Source: an uncultured Clostridia bacterium | GTDB taxonomy: Bacteria > Bacillota > Clostridia > Monoglobales > Monoglobaceae | NCBI GenBank assembly: GCA_910580105.1 | Contig: CAJTWN010000001.1 | Location: 248,001 to 312,000, forward strand | Direction: 5' to 3' | Length of the DNA: 64,000 nt | Shown here: positions 8,732 to 16,084 of the stretch, one piece after another | Numbering within the stretch: position 1 is the stretch's first letter | How the letters are laid out: each line of letters opens with the position of its first letter | Made by a program: the position numbers and the translations under genes | Notes under the pieces: model-generated | Databases searched by the model: none | Told to the model about the DNA's origin: nothing | Seen by the model: only the letters and a program-made list of their open reading frames with translations

Positions 8732-9097
8732 ATGAAAATTGAAAAGATAGAAAAAGACAATAAAATACTTGCATTGGTAACCGGAAAGGGTATCGTTATT
8801 ACTGATATACAATCTGCTTTAGATATGTTGATGTCGGTAAAATATGAGATGCATACGAATAAAATTTTAATTGACAAAAACGTTATTACGGAGGATTTCT
8901 TTATTTTAAGTACTGGCCTCGCAGGTGAGATTTTACAAAAGTTTGTAAATTACGACTTAAAAATTGCAATTTATGGTGATTATTCTGGATATACGAGTAA
9001 ACCTCTGAAAGATTTCATCTATGAAAGTAATCATGGAAAGGATGTCTTTTTTGTAGAATCAGAAGACGAGGCAGTAAAAAAGCTATTAAGTGTATAA
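8732..9097 (+). CDS. DUF4180 domain-containing protein
   Basis: 121 residues filling one DUF4180 domain: a beta strand KILALVTGKG, the region ITEDFFILSTGLAGEILQKF, and a C-terminal SKPLKDFIYESNHGKDVFFV block. The fold recalls STAS-like or phosphoenolpyruvate-regulated domains, but no function is known. The stop codon overlaps the start of the following DUF218 gene (TAATG), so they are translationally coupled. CTTAGGAGAAAATAATAAG supplies the RBS. Confidence 0.75.
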   Translation: MKIEKIEKDNKILALVTGKGIVITDIQSALDMLMSVKYEMHTNKILIDKNVITEDFFILSTGLAGEILQKFVNYDLKIAIYGDYSGYTSKPLKDFIYESNHGKDVFFVESEDEAVKKLLSV

Positions 9098-9714
9098 TGA
9101 ATTATGAATGTAAGATACAAAAAAAGAATGCAATTTTATTCTTTTTCATAAGTATTTGTCTTGCAATACTTATCTTTCTGCTTGCTAATGCAATTCAAAT
9201 TTTAGAATATGCGAAAATCGATGAAAAACAGGAAGCAGACACAGCAATTGTTTTAGGCGCTGGTGTTTGGAAAGATATGCCTTCACCGGTATTCAGAGAA
9301 CGTATCCGGCATGGAATTTGGCTGTATCAAAATGGTTATGTAGATACATTAATACTAACTGGAGGATATAGCAGCGGCAATTCTGAATCAGATGCACAAA
9401 TTGCAAAAAATTATTCTATTAGACAGGGAGTACCGGCAACCGATATTTTGATTGAAGAAGACTCTTCGATTACACAAGAAAATCTTTATTATGCAAAGCG
9501 AATAATGGAAGAACTTCACCTTAAAAATGCCTTGATTGTAAGTGATCCCCTTCATATGAAACGCGCCATATGAATGGCCAAAGATATGGGTATTGAAAGT
9601 TATTCTTCACCCACTCCAACATCCAGATACAAAAGTTTAAAATCAAAACTTCCATTTTTTCTTCGGGAATTGTTCTTCTATACCGGTTATAAAGTATATC
9701 GTTCAATTAGGTGA
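9097..9714 (+). pseudogene. YdcF/SanA-like (DUF218) membrane protein interrupted by an in-frame TGA
   Basis: The reading frame runs from ATG 9097 to TGA 9571-9573 and continues in the same frame to a second TGA at 9712-9714, 205 sense codons in all. The first part has one membrane helix (about 13-35) and the DUF218 core: ADTAIVLGAG, LILTGGYSSGNSESDAQIAKNY and ALIVSDPLHMKRA. Directly after the TGA the frame resumes with MAKDMGIESY and FFYTGYKVYR, which is the normal end of DUF218 proteins. So one nonsense codon splits an otherwise intact gene, probably inactivating the enzyme, as the last helix and strand are lost. Family members act in envelope or vancomycin-related processes. Confidence 0.75.
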
Positions 9715-9744
9715 AAAATGAAGCCAAACTGATTAGCGTAATAA

Positions 9745-9782
9745 AAAGATGGCAGATAAAAAAGCATCTGCCATCTTTTTGT
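9745..9782 (+). terminator. Rho-independent terminator
   Basis: AGATGGCAGAT (9747-9757) pairs with ATCTGCCATCT (9766-9776), followed by a T run. Confidence 0.85.
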
Positions 9783-9971
9783 TATATAAAAGTTTTTTTA
9801 TTTGATAACTAAAGTATAAGTTTTAGTTTTCGTAGTTTTTATATTCACTAAGAAAGGGTACGGCGGAATACTTCAACTTTTAGGTATACTTGTAAAGAAA
9901 AGATAAAAATAATGATTGTATAAAAAAAACTGCATGGTTCATACTACCAATATAGTTAAAGGAGGTATAAT

Positions 9972-10580
9972 ATGAGTATTGCATTTGATCAAAGTGAAAC
10001 CAAAGACAACCTGATGCGTGCTTTTGCGGGTGAAAGCCAGGCGCGAAACCGATATCAATTTGCAGCAGGTCAGGCAAGAAAAGAGGGGTTGTATGTTGTT
10101 GAGGCTGTTTTTAATTTTACAGCCAGCCAGGAACAGTCACATGCAAAGGTCTTTTATAATCATTTGAAAGAACTTGCCGGTAAAAATATAGAGGTGGATG
10201 GAAAATATCCCGTAGATATATATGATAATTCAATAAAGCTTCTGCGTGCTGCACAGCATAATGAATATGAAGAACATGATGATGTTTATAAACATTTCGG
10301 TGAAGTAGCAGAAGAAGAAGGTTTTAAACAGGTTGCAAAATCTTTTGAAATGATTGCCGGAATTGAAAAAATACATGGTGACAGGTTCGGAAAATTTGCA
10401 GACCTATTGGAAAACAACCAACTCTTTGTTTCAAAGGTTTCTGTGCATTGGATGTGTCTTAATTGCGGGTATATTTACGAAGGAACCGAAGTTCCGCCCA
10501 AGTGTCCTGTTTGCAGCCATGATAAAGGTTTTTTTGTACGTTTGGAACTCGCGCCGTATACTTCTGCACCTGGAATATAA
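9972..10580 (+). CDS. rbr: Rubrerythrin
   Basis: 202 residues. The N-terminal four-helix diiron domain has Glu21 (GESQARNRY), Glu54 and His57 (EQSHAK), a further Glu pair in NEYEEH, and the final EKIHGDRF. The C-terminal rubredoxin-like domain has CLNCGYIYEG and CPVCSHDKGFF for one Fe(Cys)4. Rubrerythrins reduce hydrogen peroxide to water in anaerobes, so it protects against oxygen exposure. It stands alone, with AAAGGAGGTATAAT before the ATG. No PerR-box-like palindrome was evident upstream. Confidence 0.95.
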   Translation: MSIAFDQSETKDNLMRAFAGESQARNRYQFAAGQARKEGLYVVEAVFNFTASQEQSHAKVFYNHLKELAGKNIEVDGKYPVDIYDNSIKLLRAAQHNEYEEHDDVYKHFGEVAEEEGFKQVAKSFEMIAGIEKIHGDRFGKFADLLENNQLFVSKVSVHWMCLNCGYIYEGTEVPPKCPVCSHDKGFFVRLELAPYTSAPGI

Positions 10581-10672
10581 ATGCAAGAAAAAACGCCGGC
10601 TCTTAGGTGAATGGTAGTAAGGAAGTATTGAAAACCATTACTATTTACCGGCAAACAGGGTATAAATGAAAT

Positions 10673-10710
10673 ACGCATATCACTTGATTACAGGTTGATA
10701 TGCGTGTTTT
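10673..10710 (+). terminator. Hairpin downstream of rubrerythrin
   Basis: ACGCATATCA (10673-10682) and TGATATGCGT (10696-10705) pair perfectly and are followed by GTTTTCATTTTT. This is the likely rubrerythrin terminator. Confidence 0.65.
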
Positions 10711-10717
10711 CATTTTT

Positions 10718-10762
10718 CTCTAAATGTTTACGGTCTATATGTCAGCATTTAGAGCGTTTTTA
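10718..10762 (+). repeat. Second inverted repeat at the island boundary
   Basis: CTCTAAATG (10718-10726) and CATTTAGAG (10746-10754) are separated by 19 nt and followed by CGTTTTT. It may be a second terminator or a recombination-protein site at the edge of the accessory island. The rest of 10763-10860 shows no gene. Confidence 0.4.
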
Positions 10763-10860
10763 ACCCTTATTTTATGCGGTTTTCAGAGATCGAAACAGCC
10801 AAAGTAATGATATTATATTAAAACCCTCAAAAAACACACTTCTAACCGTCCCTCAAAACA

Positions 10861-10891
10861 GAAAAAGAGTAACCATTTTTGTGGTTACTCT
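10861..10891 (-). terminator. Terminator closing the ICE-like minus-strand operon
   Basis: AGAGTAACCA (10866-10875) and TGGTTACTCT (10882-10891) pair. Read on the minus strand the stem is followed by TTTTTCTG. It lies 8 nt beyond the stop codon at 10899, the natural end of the restored HTH gene. Confidence 0.7.
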
Positions 10892-10898
10892 CAACCAT

Positions 10899-10967
10899 TT
10901 ATTTGTCAATGTCAAACTTCAATACCTCTTTCATCAGCCTTGCTTTGATTTCCTCCGCATACACATA
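10899..10967 (-). pseudogene. Detached C-terminal part of an ICE-type HTH protein
   Basis: On the minus strand this reads (Y)VYAEEIKARLMKEVLKF-DIDK and stops at 10899. It has no start of its own. It is the natural continuation of the plus-strand fragment at 11015-11158: if the segment between the 8-bp repeats is flipped, codon 46 of that gene runs in frame into this tail. The match in frame and in content (short helix-turn-helix proteins of Tn916/Tn1549-type elements end in a similar 'KLMxxVxKF' helix) is strong evidence that they were one gene of 67 residues. Confidence 0.75.
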
Positions 10968-11022
10968 TATCCGAGCCTTACAAAAATTGCGTGAGATTAT
11001 GGAGGGCGGCAAAGATGAATAA
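10960..11022 (+). pseudogene. Detached C-terminal tail of an ICE-type sigma factor
   Basis: This plus-strand stretch reads YTYIRALQKLREIMEGGKDE and stops at 11020-11022, with no start codon of its own. The LQKLREIMEGG ending is the usual last helix of the small sigma-70-like proteins of Tn916/Tn1549-type conjugative elements. The stop overlaps the ATG of the HTH gene (11015) by 8 nt, as is normal for this gene pair. Confidence 0.7.
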
Positions 11023-11157
11023 ATATATCCCGCCCGACTTTGAAACAATCCAAAATGCAAACGCCGACGATTCCGCAGCTATGCAAAAATTGTTAGCGCG
11101 TTATAACGCATACATTATGTTTTTCGCAACATACAACGGTGTTGTTAATTATGTGTA
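10960..11157. repeat. 198-bp inverted segment bounded by 8-bp inverted repeats
   Basis: TACACATA at 10960-10967 and its reverse complement TATGTGTA at 11150-11157 flank a 182-bp interior. In the present orientation two minus-strand genes are each cut in two. Inverting the interior joins the sigma-factor body (minus, 11528 to 11158) to its tail (10960-11022) and the HTH start (11015-11157) to its tail (10967-10899), both exactly in frame. Such double restoration would be very unlikely by chance. Whether the inversion is reversible or a single past event cannot be told from one sequence. Confidence 0.8.
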
Positions 11158-11158
11158 G
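11015..11158 (+). pseudogene. N-terminal part of an ICE-type helix-turn-helix protein
   Basis: An ATG at 11015, with GGAGGGCGG 7 nt upstream, opens a 47-codon frame: MNKYIPPDFETIQNANADD ... LLARYNAYIMFFATYNG, then a stop at 11156-11158 just inside the right-hand repeat. The start is characteristic of the small HTH regulators that follow the sigma-like gene in conjugative transposons of Firmicutes. The normal C-terminal third is missing here and found on the opposite strand at 10967-10899. A truncated 47-residue product is possible. Confidence 0.75.
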
Positions 11159-11528
11159 CTGATATCCTGATGTGGTTTTTCAAGCATTTTTGCAATTTCC
11201 GTTAGATTGAAATTTGCGAAGTAATATATCAAAATTATATCGCGGTTTTTCTTTGGGAGTTGAAATAATGCGTTTCCTAAATCGTAATCATTTACAGAAA
11301 ACTGATACCCAAAGGCTTCAAAGTGATATTGTAAAATCGGGTATGTATCACACTCGCCGCACTCCGAAAATAGTCGTTTGGTATATCCTCAAAGGAAACA
11401 TTACACTCCGCATATTTACTGCTTTCGCGGTAAAGGTTAATCGCCTGATACCGTATTGTTTTCTTGCAATAGTAATCAAAACAATGTCTGATGTGCTCCT
11501 TTTGCTCATCTGTATATTTCATTGTCAT
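11149..11528 (-). pseudogene. ICE-type sigma-70-like factor, body (frameshifted and cut by inversion)
   Basis: ATG at 11528 with GGAGGAATGACA upstream. The first frame reads MTMKYTDEQKEHIRHCFDYY ... SFEDIPNDYF and then leaves homology; adding one T to the T4 run near 11374-11377 gives ECGECDTYPILQYHFEAFGY and then the region-4 helix ALFQLPKKNRDIILIYYF ... LTEIAKMLEKPHQDIS, and a stop at 11151-11149 created by the inversion joint. This is the small sigma factor found beside excision genes in Tn916/Tn1549-like elements. Two defects, a one-base loss and the inversion, should make it non-functional in this orientation. Confidence 0.75.
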
Positions 11529-11534
11529 TCCTCC

Positions 11535-11566
11535 AGAATTGATTTTATTTTTTCAAAATCAATTCT
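11535..11566 (-). promoter_or_regulatory. Hairpin just upstream of the sigma-like gene
   Basis: AGAATTGATTTT (11535-11546) and AAAATCAATTCT (11555-11566) form a perfect 12-bp stem immediately before the GGAGG ribosome-binding site of the minus-strand sigma-like gene. There is no T run, so it is more likely an mRNA structure than a terminator. Confidence 0.45.
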
Positions 11567-11608
11567 GACCGGAGGGGAACGGCAGCAGGGCAGTTGATCG
11601 GTGAAGTG

Positions 11609-12811
11609 TTACACCACAGTTCTGTGTTTCTGTCCCAGATAAATCCCAAATACGGCAAGAACGGTGAAAATCCCCAAAACAAAGATCGCCATAATCGGAT
11701 AACTGATAATCATACCAAACACATTAAAAACCTTATATCCGCCAAATACTTCTTTTATCAGCGTAACATTTGCAAGTCCAAAGTCAATCATCGGCTGTAT
11801 TTTTTGAAGGACACTATCACCCATTGCCGCTAAACCCACATTTATAAATAAAATCGCAAGACTTATACCGACAGCGCTCATTTGACTTTTCATACGAGAT
11901 GAAATAAAGCTGATAATAAGGCTGTAAACTGTGCTGGTGAAAATGAGCCACAGTGCCGAAACAATGGCAAACTGCCAAATCTTAAGCCCAAACATCGACC
12001 GCGCGTATTCGGGTATTGACTGAATGGCGGCGTCCCATCCGTGCAGACTTGCGTGCGGAAGAAAGCCAAAAACAAAAGTGGCGATTAAATACACCATAAC
12101 TATAGCAGTAGAAGTAATCAATACGCTCAGCAGCTTTGCAGTAACAATTTTTCGTCTGCCATGACGAGCGCTTAAAATCAAATGATCCATACCGCTTGAC
12201 CGTTCTATCGCAAAAACCGGAGCAATGAGAAACGCAAGAGGTATCAACAACAAGAATTGCATCATATGTTCTCCCCAATTTGTAAATAGGTTTTCCCATA
12301 ACAGAATGTTTGCAAATTCAGGTTCACCGAGCGCAGTCAGCTTTTGCAGGGAATCGCATAACTTTTTATATTCAAAGGTATTTTGTTGCCCCTGCTTTTC
12401 AAACTCGTGTATTTTCGATTGCAAAGCGTTTATTCCGTATGGTTCTTCGTTGCTTTCAGGCGGCGTTCCGTTTCGGTATTCGTCTACTCTTTCGCAAAAT
12501 TCCTTGTATTTTACGGCAAGGATTGTTTCTGGACTGTCTTTTATGCTCCTTGCAATCATTCTCGAATCTGTCCCGTAACGCGCGGTTATTTCATCATATG
12601 CCGCTTTTGAATTTTCTGCTTTTTCCGTGTCAATCGCGCCCTCATAATCGGCGGAAAGTATTTCGTAATCTTTATAAGCGTCATTGCTTCCAATCAAAAA
12701 CAAGGATGTAGAAAATCCTATTATGCTATAAAGCGCAAATAATACAAGCAGTAAAATAACCGTTTTCTTATTCAGCAGCAGTTTCCGCAGTTCAAACATA
12801 AATAATGACAT
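11609..12811 (-). CDS. ABC-2-type transporter permease
   Basis: 400 residues from ATG 12811, which has AGGAGGTAGCGCT directly upstream; a longer in-frame start at 12895 would overlap the ATPase gene and is unlikely. One N-terminal helix (KKTVILLLVLFALYSIIGF) is followed by a large soluble loop (about 45-190, charged) and five or six further helices, as in ABC-2 permeases of the YhgE/bacitracin or natA-natB kind. It lies 4 nt after the ATPase gene and must be its partner. The substrate is unknown, perhaps a peptide or antibiotic. Codon choice, rich in GCG and CGC, differs from the core genes, in line with transfer. Confidence 0.75.
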   Translation of the reverse strand: MSLFMFELRKLLLNKKTVILLLVLFALYSIIGFSTSLFLIGSNDAYKDYEILSADYEGAIDTEKAENSKAAYDEITARYGTDSRMIARSIKDSPETILAVKYKEFCERVDEYRNGTPPESNEEPYGINALQSKIHEFEKQGQQNTFEYKKLCDSLQKLTALGEPEFANILLWENLFTNWGEHMMQFLLLIPLAFLIAPVFAIERSSGMDHLILSARHGRRKIVTAKLLSVLITSTAIVMVYLIATFVFGFLPHASLHGWDAAIQSIPEYARSMFGLKIWQFAIVSALWLIFTSTVYSLIISFISSRMKSQMSAVGISLAILFINVGLAAMGDSVLQKIQPMIDFGLANVTLIKEVFGGYKVFNVFGMIISYPIMAIFVLGIFTVLAVFGIYLGQKHRTVV

Positions 12812-12815
12812 AGCG

Positions 12816-13697
12816 CTACCTCCTTGCTTTTTCCGGCAAATAATTAAAAATATATAGATATACATCCTCAAGCGTCGGCGTGGTTTGCACAGCATCGGTA
12901 AACGGTTTTTCTTCGTTTATCACGCGAACTTCCATAACGCCGTCTTTTGCAATCACATTGCTGATAACAGCGTTATTTTGATATTCCACCAGCTTTTCGG
13001 CAGACATTTTCACAAGCCACACGCAATTTTCCGCCATTTTGATATATTCCTCGCGTGTGTTCATACATCTAATAACGCCGTATTCCATCATCATAATTTT
13101 AGAAGCGATATGCTCGACGTCAGATACAATGTGCGTTGACAAAAGCACCAATCTGTCATTGGAATACGCAGAGATGATATTTCGGAATTTTACGCGCTCC
13201 AACGGGTCAAGCCCCGCTGTAGGTTCGTCCAAAATCAAAATTTCGGGATTATCAAGAAGCGCCTGTGCAATCCCGAGTCTGCGCTGCATTCCGCCCGAAT
13301 AGGCGCGGCACTGCCGTTTTAAATCGTTCTGCAAGCCAACATGATACGCAAGCTCCTCAATTCGCCTTTTCGTATATGATTTTTCCATGCCTTTGAGCGC
13401 GGCGGAATATTCAAGATAATCTCTGCCTGTAAAATCACTGTAAAAACTGATTTCCTGCGGTAAATATCCGACTTTCGCTCTGTATTCATCACCAATCATA
13501 CGAATATCCCGACCGTCATATAAAATTCGTCCGCTGGTAGGCCTTAGAACATCAGCCATCATTTTAATCATTGTCGTTTTACCCGTGCCATTTGGTCCGA
13601 GCAGACCATATACGCCCGTACCCATTGTGACGGAAATATCTTTTAAGACTTTTTTATCCTTATAATTTTTTGATACCCGTTCAAATTTCAGTTCCAA
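12816..13697 (-). CDS. ABC transporter ATP-binding protein
   Basis: 293 residues. Walker A GPNGTGKTT (34-42), Q-loop LPQEISFYSDF, signature YSGGMQRRLGIAQ, Walker B LILDEPTAGLDP and switch His in STHIV are all present, so it should be active. The C-terminal 70 residues are a regulatory extension typical of ABC-2 exporters. It pairs with the permease that follows by 4 nt. It is 11 nt downstream of the first exporter's permease, so both exporters are in one transcript behind marR. Confidence 0.88.
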   Translation of the reverse strand: MELKFERVSKNYKDKKVLKDISVTMGTGVYGLLGPNGTGKTTMIKMMADVLRPTSGRILYDGRDIRMIGDEYRAKVGYLPQEISFYSDFTGRDYLEYSAALKGMEKSYTKRRIEELAYHVGLQNDLKRQCRAYSGGMQRRLGIAQALLDNPEILILDEPTAGLDPLERVKFRNIISAYSNDRLVLLSTHIVSDVEHIASKIMMMEYGVIRCMNTREEYIKMAENCVWLVKMSAEKLVEYQNNAVISNVIAKDGVMEVRVINEEKPFTDAVQTTPTLEDVYLYIFNYLPEKARR

Positions 13698-13708
13698 TAT
13701 ACCGCCCC

Positions 13709-14554
13709 CTATCTTTGCGGCGCACCGCCTCCACGAATGTTTTTTGCGATTTTTACCGTTGAAAAATCCGCTTTATTGAATTTCATTACACATATCGCAA
13801 AGAAAAATGCGCCAATCAGAACCGTAATTAAAAGTCCCATAACGGGTGTTATCGTGAATGAGCCGATTTGAAACGCTATACCCTCGTTTACAAGCTCCGC
13901 CGCGGTCATTTTATTTGCGCCAAGCGCGATATACCGAAAAATCGAAGTTGTGTATGTCAGCGGATTGATATATACAATCGGTAACAGAAACGCTGGTATA
14001 ATCGTTGTCGGAATATATGCGCCCGAAACGAAGGTGAGCGGCATCATAATCATGGAACTTATCGTTTGAAACGCCGGAGAGTTGCGCGACACCGTTGCCA
14101 AAAACAGACCGACTGCGCTGAATGTCATTGCGGAAATAAACATAACCGAAAGCATTAAAATTCCTTGTAAAACATCTATTCTAAGTCCTATCACAATTCC
14201 GATAATCGCCGTAACCGCACCTTGAAGCGCAGCGACAACCGCGCCCGATAAAATATTTCCTATGGAAATTTGAGAACGTGCAATCGGCGCAACCATAACC
14301 TCTTTCATATAACCGCTTGAAATGTCGGATAAAATGTCCGAAGAATTATTTACGCTCGTTTGAAAAACGCTCATGATGATTACTCCCGAAATCAAATAAT
14401 TCATCGGCGCGTTGACACTGCTCATAGAAGATTTCATTAAAAATGAAAACATTACAAGCATAAACATTGACATAAACAAGCTGCCGAAAACTCTGCCTTT
14501 ACTCCTCACATAATTCAATAAATTTCTTTGTACTATTGCTGTAATCGGGTTCAT
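13709..14554 (-). CDS. ABC-2-type permease (DrrB-like)
   Basis: 281 residues with six predicted membrane helices. It starts MNPITAIVQRNLLNYVRSKG, the usual cytoplasmic coupling helix of DrrB/NodJ-type permeases, and contains the ABC-2 signature region around FQTISSMIMMPLTFVSGAYIP. Its start overlaps the stop of the DrrA-like ATPase gene by one base (14554), so the two are translationally coupled. Likely an exporter of drugs or lipids; the exact cargo cannot be read from sequence. Confidence 0.85.
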   Translation of the reverse strand: MNPITAIVQRNLLNYVRSKGRVFGSLFMSMFMLVMFSFLMKSSMSSVNAPMNYLISGVIIMSVFQTSVNNSSDILSDISSGYMKEVMVAPIARSQISIGNILSGAVVAALQGAVTAIIGIVIGLRIDVLQGILMLSVMFISAMTFSAVGLFLATVSRNSPAFQTISSMIMMPLTFVSGAYIPTTIIPAFLLPIVYINPLTYTTSIFRYIALGANKMTAAELVNEGIAFQIGSFTITPVMGLLITVLIGAFFFAICVMKFNKADFSTVKIAKNIRGGGAPQR

Positions 14555-15468
14555 TATTCTCTGATCTCCTTTCCTGTAATCGCGAGGAACACATCATTCA
14601 GTGTTCCTTTTTTAACCTCAAAATCAATGATTTTCTCTTTGCACGCCGATAAAATTTCCATAGCCAGCGATGGTTGTTTTGTTTGAAAAATTATCGTGTT
14701 TTCGTTTGTATGATACGGTACGCTTCTGTTTCGCAATGTATTTTGAAGTGTTTCCGATTCAGAACAAACTGCTTTTATTTCAATACTCGTGTATTGTTTT
14801 TTCAAATTTTCAGGCGTATCGTGCGCGATGATTTTACCGTGATCCATTACAACGATTTTTGAGCAGACCTCCGCTTCGTCCATATAGTGCGTGGTCAAAA
14901 AAATCGTAATGTTTTTCTGCTTTTGCAGTCTTTGAATATACTCCCAAACATTCGCGCGTGTTTGTGGGTCAAGCCCTGTTGTCGGCTCGTCTAAAAACAG
15001 CACTTTCGGATAATGCACAAGACCGCGCGCAATTTCAACGCGACGTTTCATTCCGCCCGACAGACTGCCAACAACCGCTCTTTTCCAATCGGACAGCTCC
15101 ACCAAATCAAGCGCGAAATTGATACGGTTTGCCACCTCGTTTTTCGGCACCTTGTAAAACGCGCAGTGGTATTTTAAGTTTTCCTCCACCGTCATTTTCT
15201 CATCAAGCGTTGAGTCCTGAAACACAATGCCTATATCCTTTCTGACTAACGCTTTTTCTTTTGATGCATCGTGTCCGTTGATTTTAATGTTGCCCTGCGT
15301 TTTGTCCAAAATGGTGCATAATGTGTTGATTGTAGTGGTCTTACCCGCACCATTCGGCCCGAGAAACGCAAAAATGCTGCCTTCGTCCACGGTAAATGAA
15401 ATATCATCTACTGCGGTAAAATCACCGTACCTTTTCGTAAAATGTTCGACCTCAATAATTTTTTTCAT
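14554..15468 (-). CDS. DrrA-like ABC transporter ATP-binding protein
   Basis: 304 residues. Walker A GPNGAGKTT (37-45), Q-loop VFQDSTLDEKMTVEENL, signature SLSGGMKRRVEIARGL, Walker B VLFLDEPTTGLDP and switch TTHYMDEAE are intact. The DrrA-type C-terminal domain (about 220-304) ends FEVKKGTLNDVFLAITGKE. DrrA-type proteins drive daunorubicin or other drug efflux with a DrrB permease, which follows directly. GAAAGGAGAATAG is the RBS, placed just after a strong terminator-like hairpin at 15490-15523. Confidence 0.88.
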   Translation of the reverse strand: MKKIIEVEHFTKRYGDFTAVDDISFTVDEGSIFAFLGPNGAGKTTTINTLCTILDKTQGNIKINGHDASKEKALVRKDIGIVFQDSTLDEKMTVEENLKYHCAFYKVPKNEVANRINFALDLVELSDWKRAVVGSLSGGMKRRVEIARGLVHYPKVLFLDEPTTGLDPQTRANVWEYIQRLQKQKNITIFLTTHYMDEAEVCSKIVVMDHGKIIAHDTPENLKKQYTSIEIKAVCSESETLQNTLRNRSVPYHTNENTIIFQTKQPSLAMEILSACKEKIIDFEVKKGTLNDVFLAITGKEIRE

Positions 15469-15483
15469 ATCTATTCTCCTTTC

Positions 15484-15523
15484 AAAAAAATAAGTCCTAT
15501 GCGTTTTTCCGCATAGGACTTAT
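15484..15523 (-). terminator. Terminator or attenuator between marR and the ABC operon
   Basis: A perfect 14-bp stem, ATAAGTCCTATGCG (15490-15503) with CGCATAGGACTTAT (15510-15523), is followed on the minus strand by T6. It ends about 15 nt before the first ABC start codon. No promoter was seen between it and the ABC genes, so their expression probably depends on read-through. Confidence 0.75.
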
Positions 15524-15563
15524 CTCCATAAAATATGGTGCCTTTAAATTTTTGTTATCGGTG

Positions 15564-15989
15564 TTATCTCCAAATATCGCCTGTTTCTATCAGTTTTTTC
15601 TGTATCCGCACATACGCTTCTGCGTCCTCCTCGCCTAATGATTCCAGCATTTTTGCGACTGCTTTAATCATTGCGTCCCTGCGCTCCTCTACTACGGAAG
15701 CGCCTGCTTCCGTAAGCTCAACAATTACCTGCCGACTGTCGCTTGGGTCGGGCATTCGGGTAATCAGTTTTTGATTTTCAAGTGATTTTAACATTGCCGC
15801 AATTCTTGCCGTTGTAAGCATAAGGGCTTTGCTCATATCCTTTGGATATACCTTGTTCCTGTTAGCGGCGATATAGTTTAGTGCAAGAATTTCGCCTCTT
15901 GCCATTTGGGACATCGCGCGTTCCATTTTAACCTGCGGCATACTTGCGCGCATATTGACAAGCTGCTTAGCCAATTCATTATAGTCCAT
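15564..15989 (-). CDS. MarR-family transcriptional regulator
   Basis: 141 residues from ATG 15989, preceded by AGAAAAGAGGCGTGAT; an upstream in-frame ATG at 16070 lies before the promoter and is excluded. The winged-helix core is NYIAANRNKVYPKDMSKALM and TARIAAMLKSLENQKLITRM, then the wing DPSDSRQVIVELTEAG, as in MarR. It sits at the head of the minus-strand run of two ABC exporters and probably represses itself and them until a ligand binds. A partial palindrome overlies its own promoter. Confidence 0.88.
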   Translation of the reverse strand: MDYNELAKQLVNMRASMPQVKMERAMSQMARGEILALNYIAANRNKVYPKDMSKALMLTTARIAAMLKSLENQKLITRMPDPSDSRQVIVELTEAGASVVEERRDAMIKAVAKMLESLGEEDAEAYVRIQKKLIETGDIWR

Positions 15990-16005
15990 ATCACGCCTCT
16001 TTTCT

Positions 16006-16058
16006 AATAATATTACTAACTCTATTAGCATTATATTTAAAATTTTTTGATTTGTCAA
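16006..16058 (-). promoter_or_regulatory. marR promoter with operator-like dyad
   Basis: TTGACA (16058-16053), 17 nt and TATAAT (16035-16030) make an exact consensus promoter on the minus strand. Downstream, CTAATA (16028-16023) and TTATTAG (16012-16006) form an imperfect dyad over the transcription start, a likely MarR site. Confidence 0.75.
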
Positions 16059-16084
16059 GCATTTTTTCAATTATGATGTGATTT

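Noticed and set aside
9571..9573. Selenocysteine or code reassignment for the in-frame TGA
   Set aside because: TGA is used as a normal stop by sigF, spoIIAB and the zinc ATPase gene in the same window; no SECIS-like hairpin is evident and the position is not a known Cys/Sec site.
11594..11833. Plus-strand open frame opposite the ABC permease gene
   Set aside because: Antisense to a well-supported gene, no RBS, no recognisable content.
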